Of a DNA stretch of 64,000 bases, positions 1 to 6,824 are shown one piece after another (position 1 is the first letter of the stretch; the number at the start of each line of letters is the position of its first letter). Below the pieces are notes generated by a model. The model had not been told where the DNA came from, made no database searches, and was given only the letters and a program-made list of their open reading frames with translations. The stretch lies in NCBI GenBank assembly GCA_913058265.1, contig CAJXPQ010000002.1, forward strand, positions 296,559 to 360,558, read 5' to 3'. This DNA comes from an uncultured Oligoflexia bacterium (GTDB lineage: Bacteria > Bdellovibrionota > Bacteriovoracia > Bacteriovoracales > Bacteriovoracaceae). The position numbers and the translations under genes are program-made.

Positions 1-437
1 TTTATCAATTTTTTCTTAGAAAACTCATTAAATTTATTTTTAATTCTTTCCTCAAGGATAAGTCTCCCTGTAACTGAATTCAACTCACTTGGACGCATAT
101 TGCCGCCAATATCAATTAGTATATCAAAAATGAAGGGCTTCATTTGAGTCACTGTTTCTCTGTCAGCTTCCTCAAACAATATAATGTTCATTTGTGTATT
201 TAGGAATCTAAGTCTGGCTTCTCTAGAGTATAGGTTTACAAGAATTTCATCTAGAACTACCGGTGGTTTCTGATATTCATTTACCGAGTTTTCAATCAGG
301 TTTCCAAACTCCGCGTCTTGAGCGGTAGGAGCTGGATTCATTTGTGTATGAGCGAATACTACTAAGCCTGTAGCTGCTAGAACCACAACACCGTTGAGCA
401 TAAGAAGAATTTTGTCGAGGCCAGAGTTCCCTGTCAT
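1..437 (-). CDS. fliL: FliL-like flagellar basal body-associated protein (3' end outside window)
   Basis: The frame opens at ATG 435-437 and stays open to base 1, so about 145 residues are visible and the C-terminus is missing. There is one membrane segment near residues 10-28 (LLMLNGVVVLAATGLVVFA). It is followed by a periplasmic domain with the FliL-style features: a conserved strand reading LDEILVNLYSREARLRFLNT, then a stretch about opening of a ring-associated helix and RPSELNS before a basic amphipathic tail. FliL sits in the inner membrane around the flagellar stator and supports motor output. The start lies 39 bp from the stop of the neighbouring ald gene, and both genes are on the minus strand, but a shared function is unlikely. 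The family call is from sequence pattern only. Confidence 0.72.
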   Translation of the reverse strand, partial: MTGNSGLDKILLMLNGVVVLAATGLVVFAHTQMNPAPTAQDAEFGNLIENSVNEYQKPPVVLDEILVNLYSREARLRFLNTQMNIILFEEADRETVTQMKPFIFDILIDIGGNMRPSELNSVTGRLILEERIKNKFNEFSKKKLI

Positions 438-475
438 GAAATTATACTAACATAACAGGGGGGGATTATATATAT

Positions 476-1594
476 TTAGAGATATTTTCCTGGGTCTAGT
501 GGTGTAAATGGTAATTCTAAATCTTGAGCGACTTGCTCGTATACTAGATCACCCTTGTATATATTTACTCCAAGTGCAAGAGGCTGGTCCATAGCAATAG
601 CTTTATCTACACCATGATTTGCAAGCATTCTTGCATACCTAAGCGTGACATTAGTAAGTGCGTATGTCGATGTTCTTGGTACAGCTCCTGGCATATTTGC
701 TACACAGTAGTGGATAACTCCATCTACTTCAAAGGTAGGATTTTGGTGAGTTGTTGGCTTACAGGTCTCAATACATCCACCTTGATCAACAGCAATATCA
801 ACAACAACAGATCCAGGCTCCATCTTAGAAATCATATCTCTTGTTACTAGTTTCGGTGCCTTTGCTCCAGCAACTAGTACGGCCCCAATAACTAGATCAG
901 AGTTAATTACGGCTTCTTCAATATTTTGTGCATTAGAGTAAAGTGTTGTGACTCTATTATCAAAAAGGTCATCCATCTCTGCTAAACGCTTAACGCTTAA
1001 ATCAATACAAGTAACGTCGGCCCCAAGTCCCATTGCCATTTTTGCAGCATTTGTTCCGGCAATACCACAACCAATAATGGTTACTCTTGCTCTGTGAACA
1101 CCCGGTACACCACCGAGAAGTATTCCTTTACCACCTTTGTCTTTTTGTAAGCACATCGTACCAACCTGTGTAGACATTCTTCCAGCAACTTCAGACATTG
1201 GAACAAGTAATGGAAGAGAGTTGTCTGGGTATTGAATTGTCTCGTAGGCAATACATGTTGAGCCTGATTTCATTAGTCCTTCAGTTAGTGGTTTATCTGC
1301 TGCTAAGTGAAGGTAAGTGTAAAGAATATGATGAGGTCTTAGTAAAGCAATCTCTACTGGTTGAGGTTCCTTAACTTTTACAATCATCTCGCCTTTTGCA
1401 AAACAATCTTCAAGAGAATTTAGAATTGTAGCACCTGCTTCAACATACATTTCATCAGTGATACCAATTCCTAGACCTGCTGTCGTTTGAACAAATAACT
1501 CATGTCCATCTTGAACAAGTTGTCTGACACCAGAAGGTACTAAACCAACTCTACTTTCATTATTTTTAATTTCCTTAGGAACTGCAATTTTCAT
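476..1594 (-). CDS. ald: alanine dehydrogenase
   Basis: NAD-dependent oxidative deamination of L-alanine to pyruvate and ammonia, and the reverse; cytosolic hexamer in this family. Starting at ATG 1592-1594, which has an AGGT ribosome site just upstream, the protein is 372 residues, the normal size. The open frame reaches further upstream but that extension lacks family sequence. Catalytic residues known from the family fall exactly in register: Arg15, Lys75, His96 and Asp270. The Rossmann motif GCGIAG is at 175-180. The gene stands alone and faces away from the M16 peptidase genes across a 206-bp intergenic region. In amino-acid-feeding bacteria this enzyme lets alanine feed central carbon metabolism; that role here is inference. 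Confidence 0.97.
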   Translation of the reverse strand: MKIAVPKEIKNNESRVGLVPSGVRQLVQDGHELFVQTTAGLGIGITDEMYVEAGATILNSLEDCFAKGEMIVKVKEPQPVEIALLRPHHILYTYLHLAADKPLTEGLMKSGSTCIAYETIQYPDNSLPLLVPMSEVAGRMSTQVGTMCLQKDKGGKGILLGGVPGVHRARVTIIGCGIAGTNAAKMAMGLGADVTCIDLSVKRLAEMDDLFDNRVTTLYSNAQNIEEAVINSDLVIGAVLVAGAKAPKLVTRDMISKMEPGSVVVDIAVDQGGCIETCKPTTHQNPTFEVDGVIHYCVANMPGAVPRTSTYALTNVTLRYARMLANHGVDKAIAMDQPLALGVNIYKGDLVYEQVAQDLELPFTPLDPGKYL

Positions 1595-1617
1595 AAATGA
1601 CCTCATAAAAAAGTTAT

Positions 1618-1766
1618 ATAAATATCTAAAATTCGAAATAGTTATACAGTAAATTACTATTTTTAACACTCAAATATACTTAAAAAGAAATAAAAATTAG
1701 TGTTTTTGCTGCGCGTCTATTTCTGTGGAGATTTTCTTTCCCTCAAAGAGATAAATATCTAAAATT
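1618..1766. repeat. 16-bp direct repeat pair in the ald/M16 divergent intergenic region
   Basis: ATAAATATCTAAAATT occurs identically at 1618-1633 and 1751-1766, 133 bp apart. One copy lies just upstream of the ald ribosome site, the other just upstream of a TATAAT (1770-1775) that could be the -10 of the M16 gene. They could be paired regulator sites, but in AT-rich DNA chance is a real alternative. Confidence 0.4.
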
Positions 1767-1800
1767 ATGTATAATGAGACTCTAATAATTGGAGTTAAAA

Positions 1801-3195
1801 ATGATGAAGAATCTCAAAAAGCTATTATGTTTCATGATTGGGATGGGAAGCTTGTATGCCTGCTCACAAATGAAGACGAAAGATGCTGACTCTAGCATGG
1901 GATCTGAAAATCCCGAGCTTAAGGTCTCTATTGACGTAAAAGAACGTACTTTAAGTAATGGACTAAAGATTCTAGTTGTTGAAAATCATAAATTACCAAT
2001 CTTTTCATATTATACTTACTTTAAAGTGGGCGGAAAATATGAGAGTCCAGGAATTACAGGGTCCTCTCACTTACTTGAACATATGATGTTTAAGGGAGGA
2101 AAAAAATACGGAGATAAGGTTTTTGATAAATTAGTTGAAGGCAATGGCGGACGAAATAATGCCTACACCACAAATGATTTAACTGTTTATTATCAGAGCT
2201 TACCCAGTGAACACTTTGAAGTTATGGCCGATTTAGAGGCAGATAGAATACAAAATCTTTTACTTGAAAAAGATTCATTTGAGAAAGAGCGTAAAGTCGT
2301 TCTAGAAGAAAGAAGAATGCGCTATGAAAACTCTGATAGAGGAAAACTCTATTTAAAGATGATGAAGGAAGTCTTTAAAGGGACTCCATATGGGTTGTCT
2401 GTCATAGGAACAGTTCCAGACTTAAAGACAGTTTCAAGAGATCAGGTTTGGGATTATTTTAAAAAGTACTATGCACCTAATAATGCTGTGATTGTGATTG
2501 TTGGTAATGTTAAGGCGGATGATGTTTTTGATACAATTGATAAGAAATTTGGTGGAATTGCTGCTGTTAAAGGACTTGAAGAGACTAAGAAAAAGCATAT
2601 CGAAAGTATGGGATATAACTTTCGAAAAGATTTTAAACAAAGAATACAGTTGAAGGGAGATTCACCTACACCTACATTTACTTTGGCCTATAAAGGACTT
2701 GCGATAGGAAGTAGAGAGGCATTCGCCTTAGACCTGCTTTCATCAATGTTAGGTGATGGAGAGAGTTCATACTTTAATCAAAGATTTGTTTCAGCCAAAA
2801 AAGCAACTCTATTAAAAATCTATGCCGCAAACTATACCTTACAGGATAGTGGAGTCCTATTTATTGGTGGCCAATTACTGGAAAAAGTAAACTTGAAAAC
2901 CTTCGAGAAAAAATTAAGAAGTGAGATTAAAGCAAGTTGTGAAAATGGAATCTCGGCCAGAGCACTTCAGAAAGTACTAAATCAGTACATGGTGTCCAAT
3001 CTGACAGGGCTTGATACCAATGAGGGGATTGCCCGTTTTATTGGAGATAAAGAAGTTTATTACGGTGACTATAATTTCTACAAGAAAGAAATGAGCATCT
3101 ATAATTCAATCACTATTGATGAGGTTAGGGATGTCTGTCGTAAATACTTGGCAACTGACGAAAATATGTTGATTACTATTTGGAATAAACACTAG
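1801..3195 (+). CDS. M16 family zinc peptidase, predicted lipoprotein (active subunit)
   Basis: Pitrilysin-type metallopeptidase. The inverted zinc motif HLLEH is at residues 90-94 and the third ligand glutamate lies 76 residues on (VVLEE, about 170), the spacing of active M16 enzymes. The N-terminus is hydrophobic and ends in SLYAC, so Cys21 is a likely lipidation site and the protein should be in the periplasm or outer membrane. The ATG at 1801 is preferred because GGAG lies 6-7 bases upstream; an upstream TTG at 1789 would include the ribosome site in the gene. At 464 residues it is one half of the usual two-subunit M16B clam shell; the gene 8 bp downstream supplies the other half. Confidence 0.92.
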   Translation: MMKNLKKLLCFMIGMGSLYACSQMKTKDADSSMGSENPELKVSIDVKERTLSNGLKILVVENHKLPIFSYYTYFKVGGKYESPGITGSSHLLEHMMFKGGKKYGDKVFDKLVEGNGGRNNAYTTNDLTVYYQSLPSEHFEVMADLEADRIQNLLLEKDSFEKERKVVLEERRMRYENSDRGKLYLKMMKEVFKGTPYGLSVIGTVPDLKTVSRDQVWDYFKKYYAPNNAVIVIVGNVKADDVFDTIDKKFGGIAAVKGLEETKKKHIESMGYNFRKDFKQRIQLKGDSPTPTFTLAYKGLAIGSREAFALDLLSSMLGDGESSYFNQRFVSAKKATLLKIYAANYTLQDSGVLFIGGQLLEKVNLKTFEKKLRSEIKASCENGISARALQKVLNQYMVSNLTGLDTNEGIARFIGDKEVYYGDYNFYKKEMSIYNSITIDEVRDVCRKYLATDENMLITIWNKH

Positions 3196-3203
3196 GAAAA
3201 AAA

Positions 3204-4565
3204 ATGAAATATATTTTACTACTATCACTAATTTCAACCACTACTTTTGCGAAGAATTATCTGGATGATAATTTAAGAAAAGAAACCTGGAATGATATTG
3301 AAGTTATTTGGTTAGAAGATAACTCTCTACCTACTTACGATGTCGCTTTTTACTTTAGTGAAGGTGCGATTTCTGATCGTAAAGGGAAGTATGGTGAAAC
3401 AGAACTGATGTTTGCTGGGCTTTCTTTTGGTACTCGTCGTTATAGTCAAAATGCTATTGCTGAGTCCCTGGAGTTTTATGGCGCCGAGTATGGAAGTCGA
3501 GTGACTCATGAATATTCAACCTTCTCTGTAAGAGGCTTGGTTAAAGACTTAATCCCAACGATGAAAATGATATGTCATATGTTTGATGATGCGACTTATC
3601 CAAAAAAAGAGCTGAAAAAAACCAAAAGAAGAGTCTCTTCAGGTTTTAAAAGTATGGTAACAAATCACTCACAATTAGCGAATCATATCTTTCGATATGA
3701 GAGTTTGAGAGGCTCTGGAATTGAGCAGCCTACAACAGGCTCAATTAAGAGTATTAATAAAATTACTTCACGAGACTTAACCAAGAGGTTGGGCCACTTT
3801 AATAAGAATGTAAAGAAACGTATCTATCTGAGAGGGCCTAAGACAATTTCAAGCCTTAAAGAGATCGTAATGAATGACTGTAGGTGGAAGCAATCAAAGA
3901 AAACTTCTACAGCAATAGCAAAGAAAAAGCAGTTAAAGAATAGTTCAATTATCTTTGTGCCTGTACCAAATGCAAACCAAGCACAAATAAGAATTGGTCG
4001 CTATATAAATAAGAGCGAAATATCTTTTGAAAATGCAGAGATGAAGTCTTTTACTGCGAAGTTTATTGGAGGAGGCTTTACATCTCGTCTGGTACAAAGG
4101 TTAAGAGTTGAAAAAGGGCTTACTTATTCGGCAGGTGCCTATGCTTCGGAACAAAAAAACTATGGGCGTAGTGGTATATCAACATTTACTAAGAATGAAA
4201 CGGTTGTCACAACACTTAATGAAATAAAGAAGCTTATAGATGAAAACTCTCAAGGTATACCTGTAGAGTTGTTTAAACTTAATCAAAAGAGTGCTAAGGG
4301 CCAATACTTGCTATCACTAGAGTCGACATCAGACTTTCTTGAGACGCTACTATTCTTTGATCATATAAACCGTCCATACCGCGATATTTATAATTACTCC
4401 AATAAAGTAGATTCTTACTCTGAGGTTGCTTTAGCTAAAATGGTTAAAGAGCTTTTTGATTGGGATAGGCAAACTGTTTTAATCCTAGGTAATAAGAAGC
4501 TGATAAAGAGTTTACGTAAGGCAGGCTATAAGGTTGTAGAGAAAAACTATAAGAACTACCTATAG
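3204..4565 (+). CDS. M16 family peptidase-like protein, inactive partner subunit
   Basis: This is 453 residues with an N-terminal signal peptide (cleavage expected after about residue 16, TTTFA). It aligns in layout with the preceding M16 protein, but the place where the zinc motif should be reads ETELM, so it has no HXXEH and should not bind zinc. The C-terminal half keeps GGGFTSRLVQRLRVEKGLTY, the Arg...Tyr region that in M16B partners helps bind substrate in the active chamber. The two genes are 8 bp apart with an AGGA ribosome site overlapping the upstream stop. A heterodimeric periplasmic protease is the straightforward reading: active subunit lipidated, partner soluble. Confidence 0.88.
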   Translation: MKYILLLSLISTTTFAKNYLDDNLRKETWNDIEVIWLEDNSLPTYDVAFYFSEGAISDRKGKYGETELMFAGLSFGTRRYSQNAIAESLEFYGAEYGSRVTHEYSTFSVRGLVKDLIPTMKMICHMFDDATYPKKELKKTKRRVSSGFKSMVTNHSQLANHIFRYESLRGSGIEQPTTGSIKSINKITSRDLTKRLGHFNKNVKKRIYLRGPKTISSLKEIVMNDCRWKQSKKTSTAIAKKKQLKNSSIIFVPVPNANQAQIRIGRYINKSEISFENAEMKSFTAKFIGGGFTSRLVQRLRVEKGLTYSAGAYASEQKNYGRSGISTFTKNETVVTTLNEIKKLIDENSQGIPVELFKLNQKSAKGQYLLSLESTSDFLETLLFFDHINRPYRDIYNYSNKVDSYSEVALAKMVKELFDWDRQTVLILGNKKLIKSLRKAGYKVVEKNYKNYL

Positions 4566-4566
4566 T

Positions 4567-4926
4567 TTAGCTCTTTGTTGAATTTTCTTCTGTATGCCCT
4601 TCCATATTAATCTGGGCACCAGGGAAAATACTCATCTTATTCGCACGTATTTCTCCAGATATTTTGGCTGAAGATCTTGCAGATAATGTTCCAGATGCAT
4701 TAATCTTTCCGGTGAACTGACCAAAAATTTCTATATCATGACAGCTGATTTCCGCATCAACGATAGAGTTTCTCTCAATGATCACTTTGCCTTCATCTAG
4801 CATTGTTAGCGAGCCTGATAGCTTGCTTCCTAGCAGTATATCTCCCCGAAACTTGAAGTCTCCTGACAGAGTTGAGTCTTGTCCTAAGACAGAAAAGTTC
4901 AAGGTTTTAAAGTCACTTACTTCCAT
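4567..4926 (-). CDS. bactofilin
   Basis: Small (119-residue) beta-helical cytoskeletal protein. The central region is a run of short repeating strands with the bactofilin signature, such as STLSGDFKFRGDILLGSKLSG, IFGQFTGKINASGTL and ISGEIRANKM, flanked by short polar ends. Bactofilins polymerise without nucleotide under the inner membrane and recruit cell-wall enzymes, affecting shape, stalks or curvature. It is the last gene of a three-gene leftward operon with a membrane protein and an L,D-transpeptidase, which fits a wall-shaping module. It ends 2 bp from the convergent M16 gene, with no terminator visible between them. Confidence 0.9.
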   Translation of the reverse strand: MEVSDFKTLNFSVLGQDSTLSGDFKFRGDILLGSKLSGSLTMLDEGKVIIERNSIVDAEISCHDIEIFGQFTGKINASGTLSARSSAKISGEIRANKMSIFPGAQINMEGHTEENSTKS

Positions 4927-4929
4927 GAT

Positions 4930-5661
4930 TTACTCGATGTTGAATGGACCAATTTGCTTTAAGGAAATTAGGTCACCAGTTCTAGAAAAAATAAAAATTT
5001 TATATTGTACACTCTCTGAGCCTAACTTTTTAAAGCTAACTTTTGTGGGTCTTAATCTGGAGAAACCAAAACTTTCACCTTGAGTGTATTCAAGTCTTAA
5101 GTTCTTTTGGCCCAAGTCAGCAGCAGGGTAGTATTGAACTGACTGTCCTTGATATTGTGTCACGATGATATGGCCAGATAGTTTTTGATTATCAGGAGTT
5201 TTATTATCCAAATTAAAAGTGAGTCGTATCTCCTTACTTGAAGATGTTACTTTGAAGTCAGTAAAGTCAATTGACTCCATACCTCTTTTATCAACCAGAC
5301 CAACTGGAGGAGTAATTAACCCAAACAAACTAACAGGAGAGTCTACACTGGCCCCCATAGAAAGTTTTTTTGTGAGTAGGTTATTATTTTTTTGTAGCAT
5401 AGAGATTTTATTTAATAGCTGAGAGTTTCTCCCATTTAAATCTGCTATGATCTTAGGTTCTTTAGCTTTTAAGTCATTAACTTTATTTTTTAAGTACATT
5501 GAATACATAAATGACATTGAAATAAATAGAATGACTAAGGTTGGTACAATTAAAACAAAAAAGCGTATAAGCTTCTTGTTTAGCTTAAGATACCTAGGAG
5601 GACTAGGCGTATTATAAACTATTAGTGTTAAATCTTTAGATGGATTCTGAATCATTCGCAA
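4930..5661 (-). CDS. single-pass membrane protein with periplasmic coiled coil, wall-module partner
   Basis: Family not recognised. The 243-residue protein has a short cytoplasmic N-terminus, one strong membrane segment at about residues 31-53, a short periplasmic coiled-coil stretch (KNKVNDLKAKEPKI to about residue 95) and a beta-rich C-terminal domain of about 140 residues with no catalytic motif I can see. The topology resembles the N-terminal part of M23 peptidases that are often encoded next to bactofilins, but the peptidase domain is absent. It starts inside the end of the L,D-transpeptidase gene (26-bp overlap, or 20 bp if the in-frame ATG at 5655 is used) and ends 3 bp before bactofilin. 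It may link the cytoplasmic bactofilin polymer to the periplasmic wall enzyme; this is inference. Confidence 0.75.
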   Translation of the reverse strand: MRMIQNPSKDLTLIVYNTPSPPRYLKLNKKLIRFFVLIVPTLVILFISMSFMYSMYLKNKVNDLKAKEPKIIADLNGRNSQLLNKISMLQKNNNLLTKKLSMGASVDSPVSLFGLITPPVGLVDKRGMESIDFTDFKVTSSSKEIRLTFNLDNKTPDNQKLSGHIIVTQYQGQSVQYYPAADLGQKNLRLEYTQGESFGFSRLRPTKVSFKKLGSESVQYKIFIFSRTGDLISLKQIGPFNIE

Positions 5662-6652
5662 TTTCTTCTTTTCTATTCTCAGAGAAAAATCTCATTGAAG
5701 GTGTAAACGCTAAATTTCTGTTGGCATCTAGCTTTTGGAAAGATTCATGAATAATTTTCCATTCATAGTGCTCATTCTTCTTTAAATATAATGTCTTTTT
5801 TCCAATATCTTTTATAATGGGAGAGTAATAGTCCTGCTCCATGGTGGCAATAACATAGTCGCCATTGTGAAGAATTGAGATGTTTCGAAAGTCAATGACG
5901 GGTTTGTCTTTACGCGAAAAGACTCTTCTTTTATAGTTCTTATAAGCTCTAAAGCCTCCTCTAGAAGATGAGAAGAACTCTTTTGTCGAGTATGACGAAA
6001 TATAATTATCAAAGTCTTTATTTGTCCAAGCTTGAGACCACTTTGTGATCACATCTGATACATCATCACGATTTTTTAGCCATGTTTCTTTTGTTATAAA
6101 ATTTAGATTTTGAACAATAATAGCAGGTGTGTTTTCCAGGTCAATGTATTGAGAAATATCCTTTAGATCAGAATCAATTGCAACAACACAACCTCTGGAA
6201 TCTAAGCCTTTTGAAACTCTGGCATCATCGTCAGTAGAGTGGAGCCAGATACCTCCACCAGTTTTGCCATTTCTTCTGTCCATAACATTAGGGTAATTTA
6301 ATGTGAACGCACCGGCACCGTAGATAAGGCCTGTCTTGCCATACTTCTCGATAAGATTATCTGCAGAGTGGAACTTTTGAAAGAAGTATATTCCTTCTGG
6401 AGTTCTTTTATCTCCTTGAATCAACTTATTACCAATTTTTTTACCTGTAGCAATCTGATACTTTTTAATCAGCTTTGGAACTTGGTTGTCATATTGGTAG
6501 AGAAATAATGTATGAGTAGCTTTCTCAACCACAATTACATGATGAGTAAACTTTTTATCAAGCTGAAAGATAGTACTCGGCATGAAATCTTCAGCTGAGG
6601 CTGAAAATGTAAATACTAGTGTAAGAAAAAGAAGTAATGCATTAATTTTCAT
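5636..6652 (-). CDS. L,D-transpeptidase (YkuD) with C-terminal NTF2-like domain
   Basis: Periplasmic peptidoglycan enzyme of 338 residues. A signal peptide (1-20, ending FSASA) is followed by a YkuD domain with catalytic motif IWLHSTDDD (His138) and SRGCV (Cys155), in the layout HX14-17SxGC. Residues from about 195 on form a separate domain typical of the SnoaL/NTF2-like fold that often accompanies predatory and epsilonproteobacterial L,D-transpeptidases (VITKWSQAWTNKDFDNYISS, then YEWKIIHESFQ). Family members make 3-3 cross-links, attach lipoproteins or trim/modify wall peptides; Helicobacter/Campylobacter relatives with this fusion act as shape-setting enzymes. Being translationally linked to a bactofilin operon supports a cell-shape role here. 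Confidence 0.9.
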   Translation of the reverse strand: MKINALLLFLTLVFTFSASAEDFMPSTIFQLDKKFTHHVIVVEKATHTLFLYQYDNQVPKLIKKYQIATGKKIGNKLIQGDKRTPEGIYFFQKFHSADNLIEKYGKTGLIYGAGAFTLNYPNVMDRRNGKTGGGIWLHSTDDDARVSKGLDSRGCVVAIDSDLKDISQYIDLENTPAIIVQNLNFITKETWLKNRDDVSDVITKWSQAWTNKDFDNYISSYSTKEFFSSSRGGFRAYKNYKRRVFSRKDKPVIDFRNISILHNGDYVIATMEQDYYSPIIKDIGKKTLYLKKNEHYEWKIIHESFQKLDANRNLAFTPSMRFFSENRKEEIANDSESI

Positions 6653-6675
6653 AAAACTGGTCCTCTAAAATGAAA

Positions 6676-6709
6676 CTTAGAATTTCTCTTTAATATATAT
6701 AATTCTAAG
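6676..6709. promoter_or_regulatory. perfect 9-bp inverted repeat upstream of the L,D-transpeptidase operon
   Basis: CTTAGAATT at 6676-6684 and AATTCTAAG at 6701-6709 are perfect complements separated by 16 bp containing TTAATATATAT. The repeat sits 24 bp upstream of the L,D-transpeptidase start and overlaps AT-rich sequence suitable for a -10 element. It may be an operator or a leader hairpin. Confidence 0.4.
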
Positions 6710-6824
6710 CATTCACTGATTGAATATCAATAATAAAATGATTTCAAATAGTTGTCATCATTTACCTATCTATTAATCGGCATATCTATTTGTTATTATT
6801 AGTATTATAACATGGAGATTTATT

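Noticed and set aside
4778..5083. A 101-codon plus-strand frame over the bactofilin operon
   Set aside because: It is antisense to two well-supported genes and lacks a ribosome site and protein-like composition.
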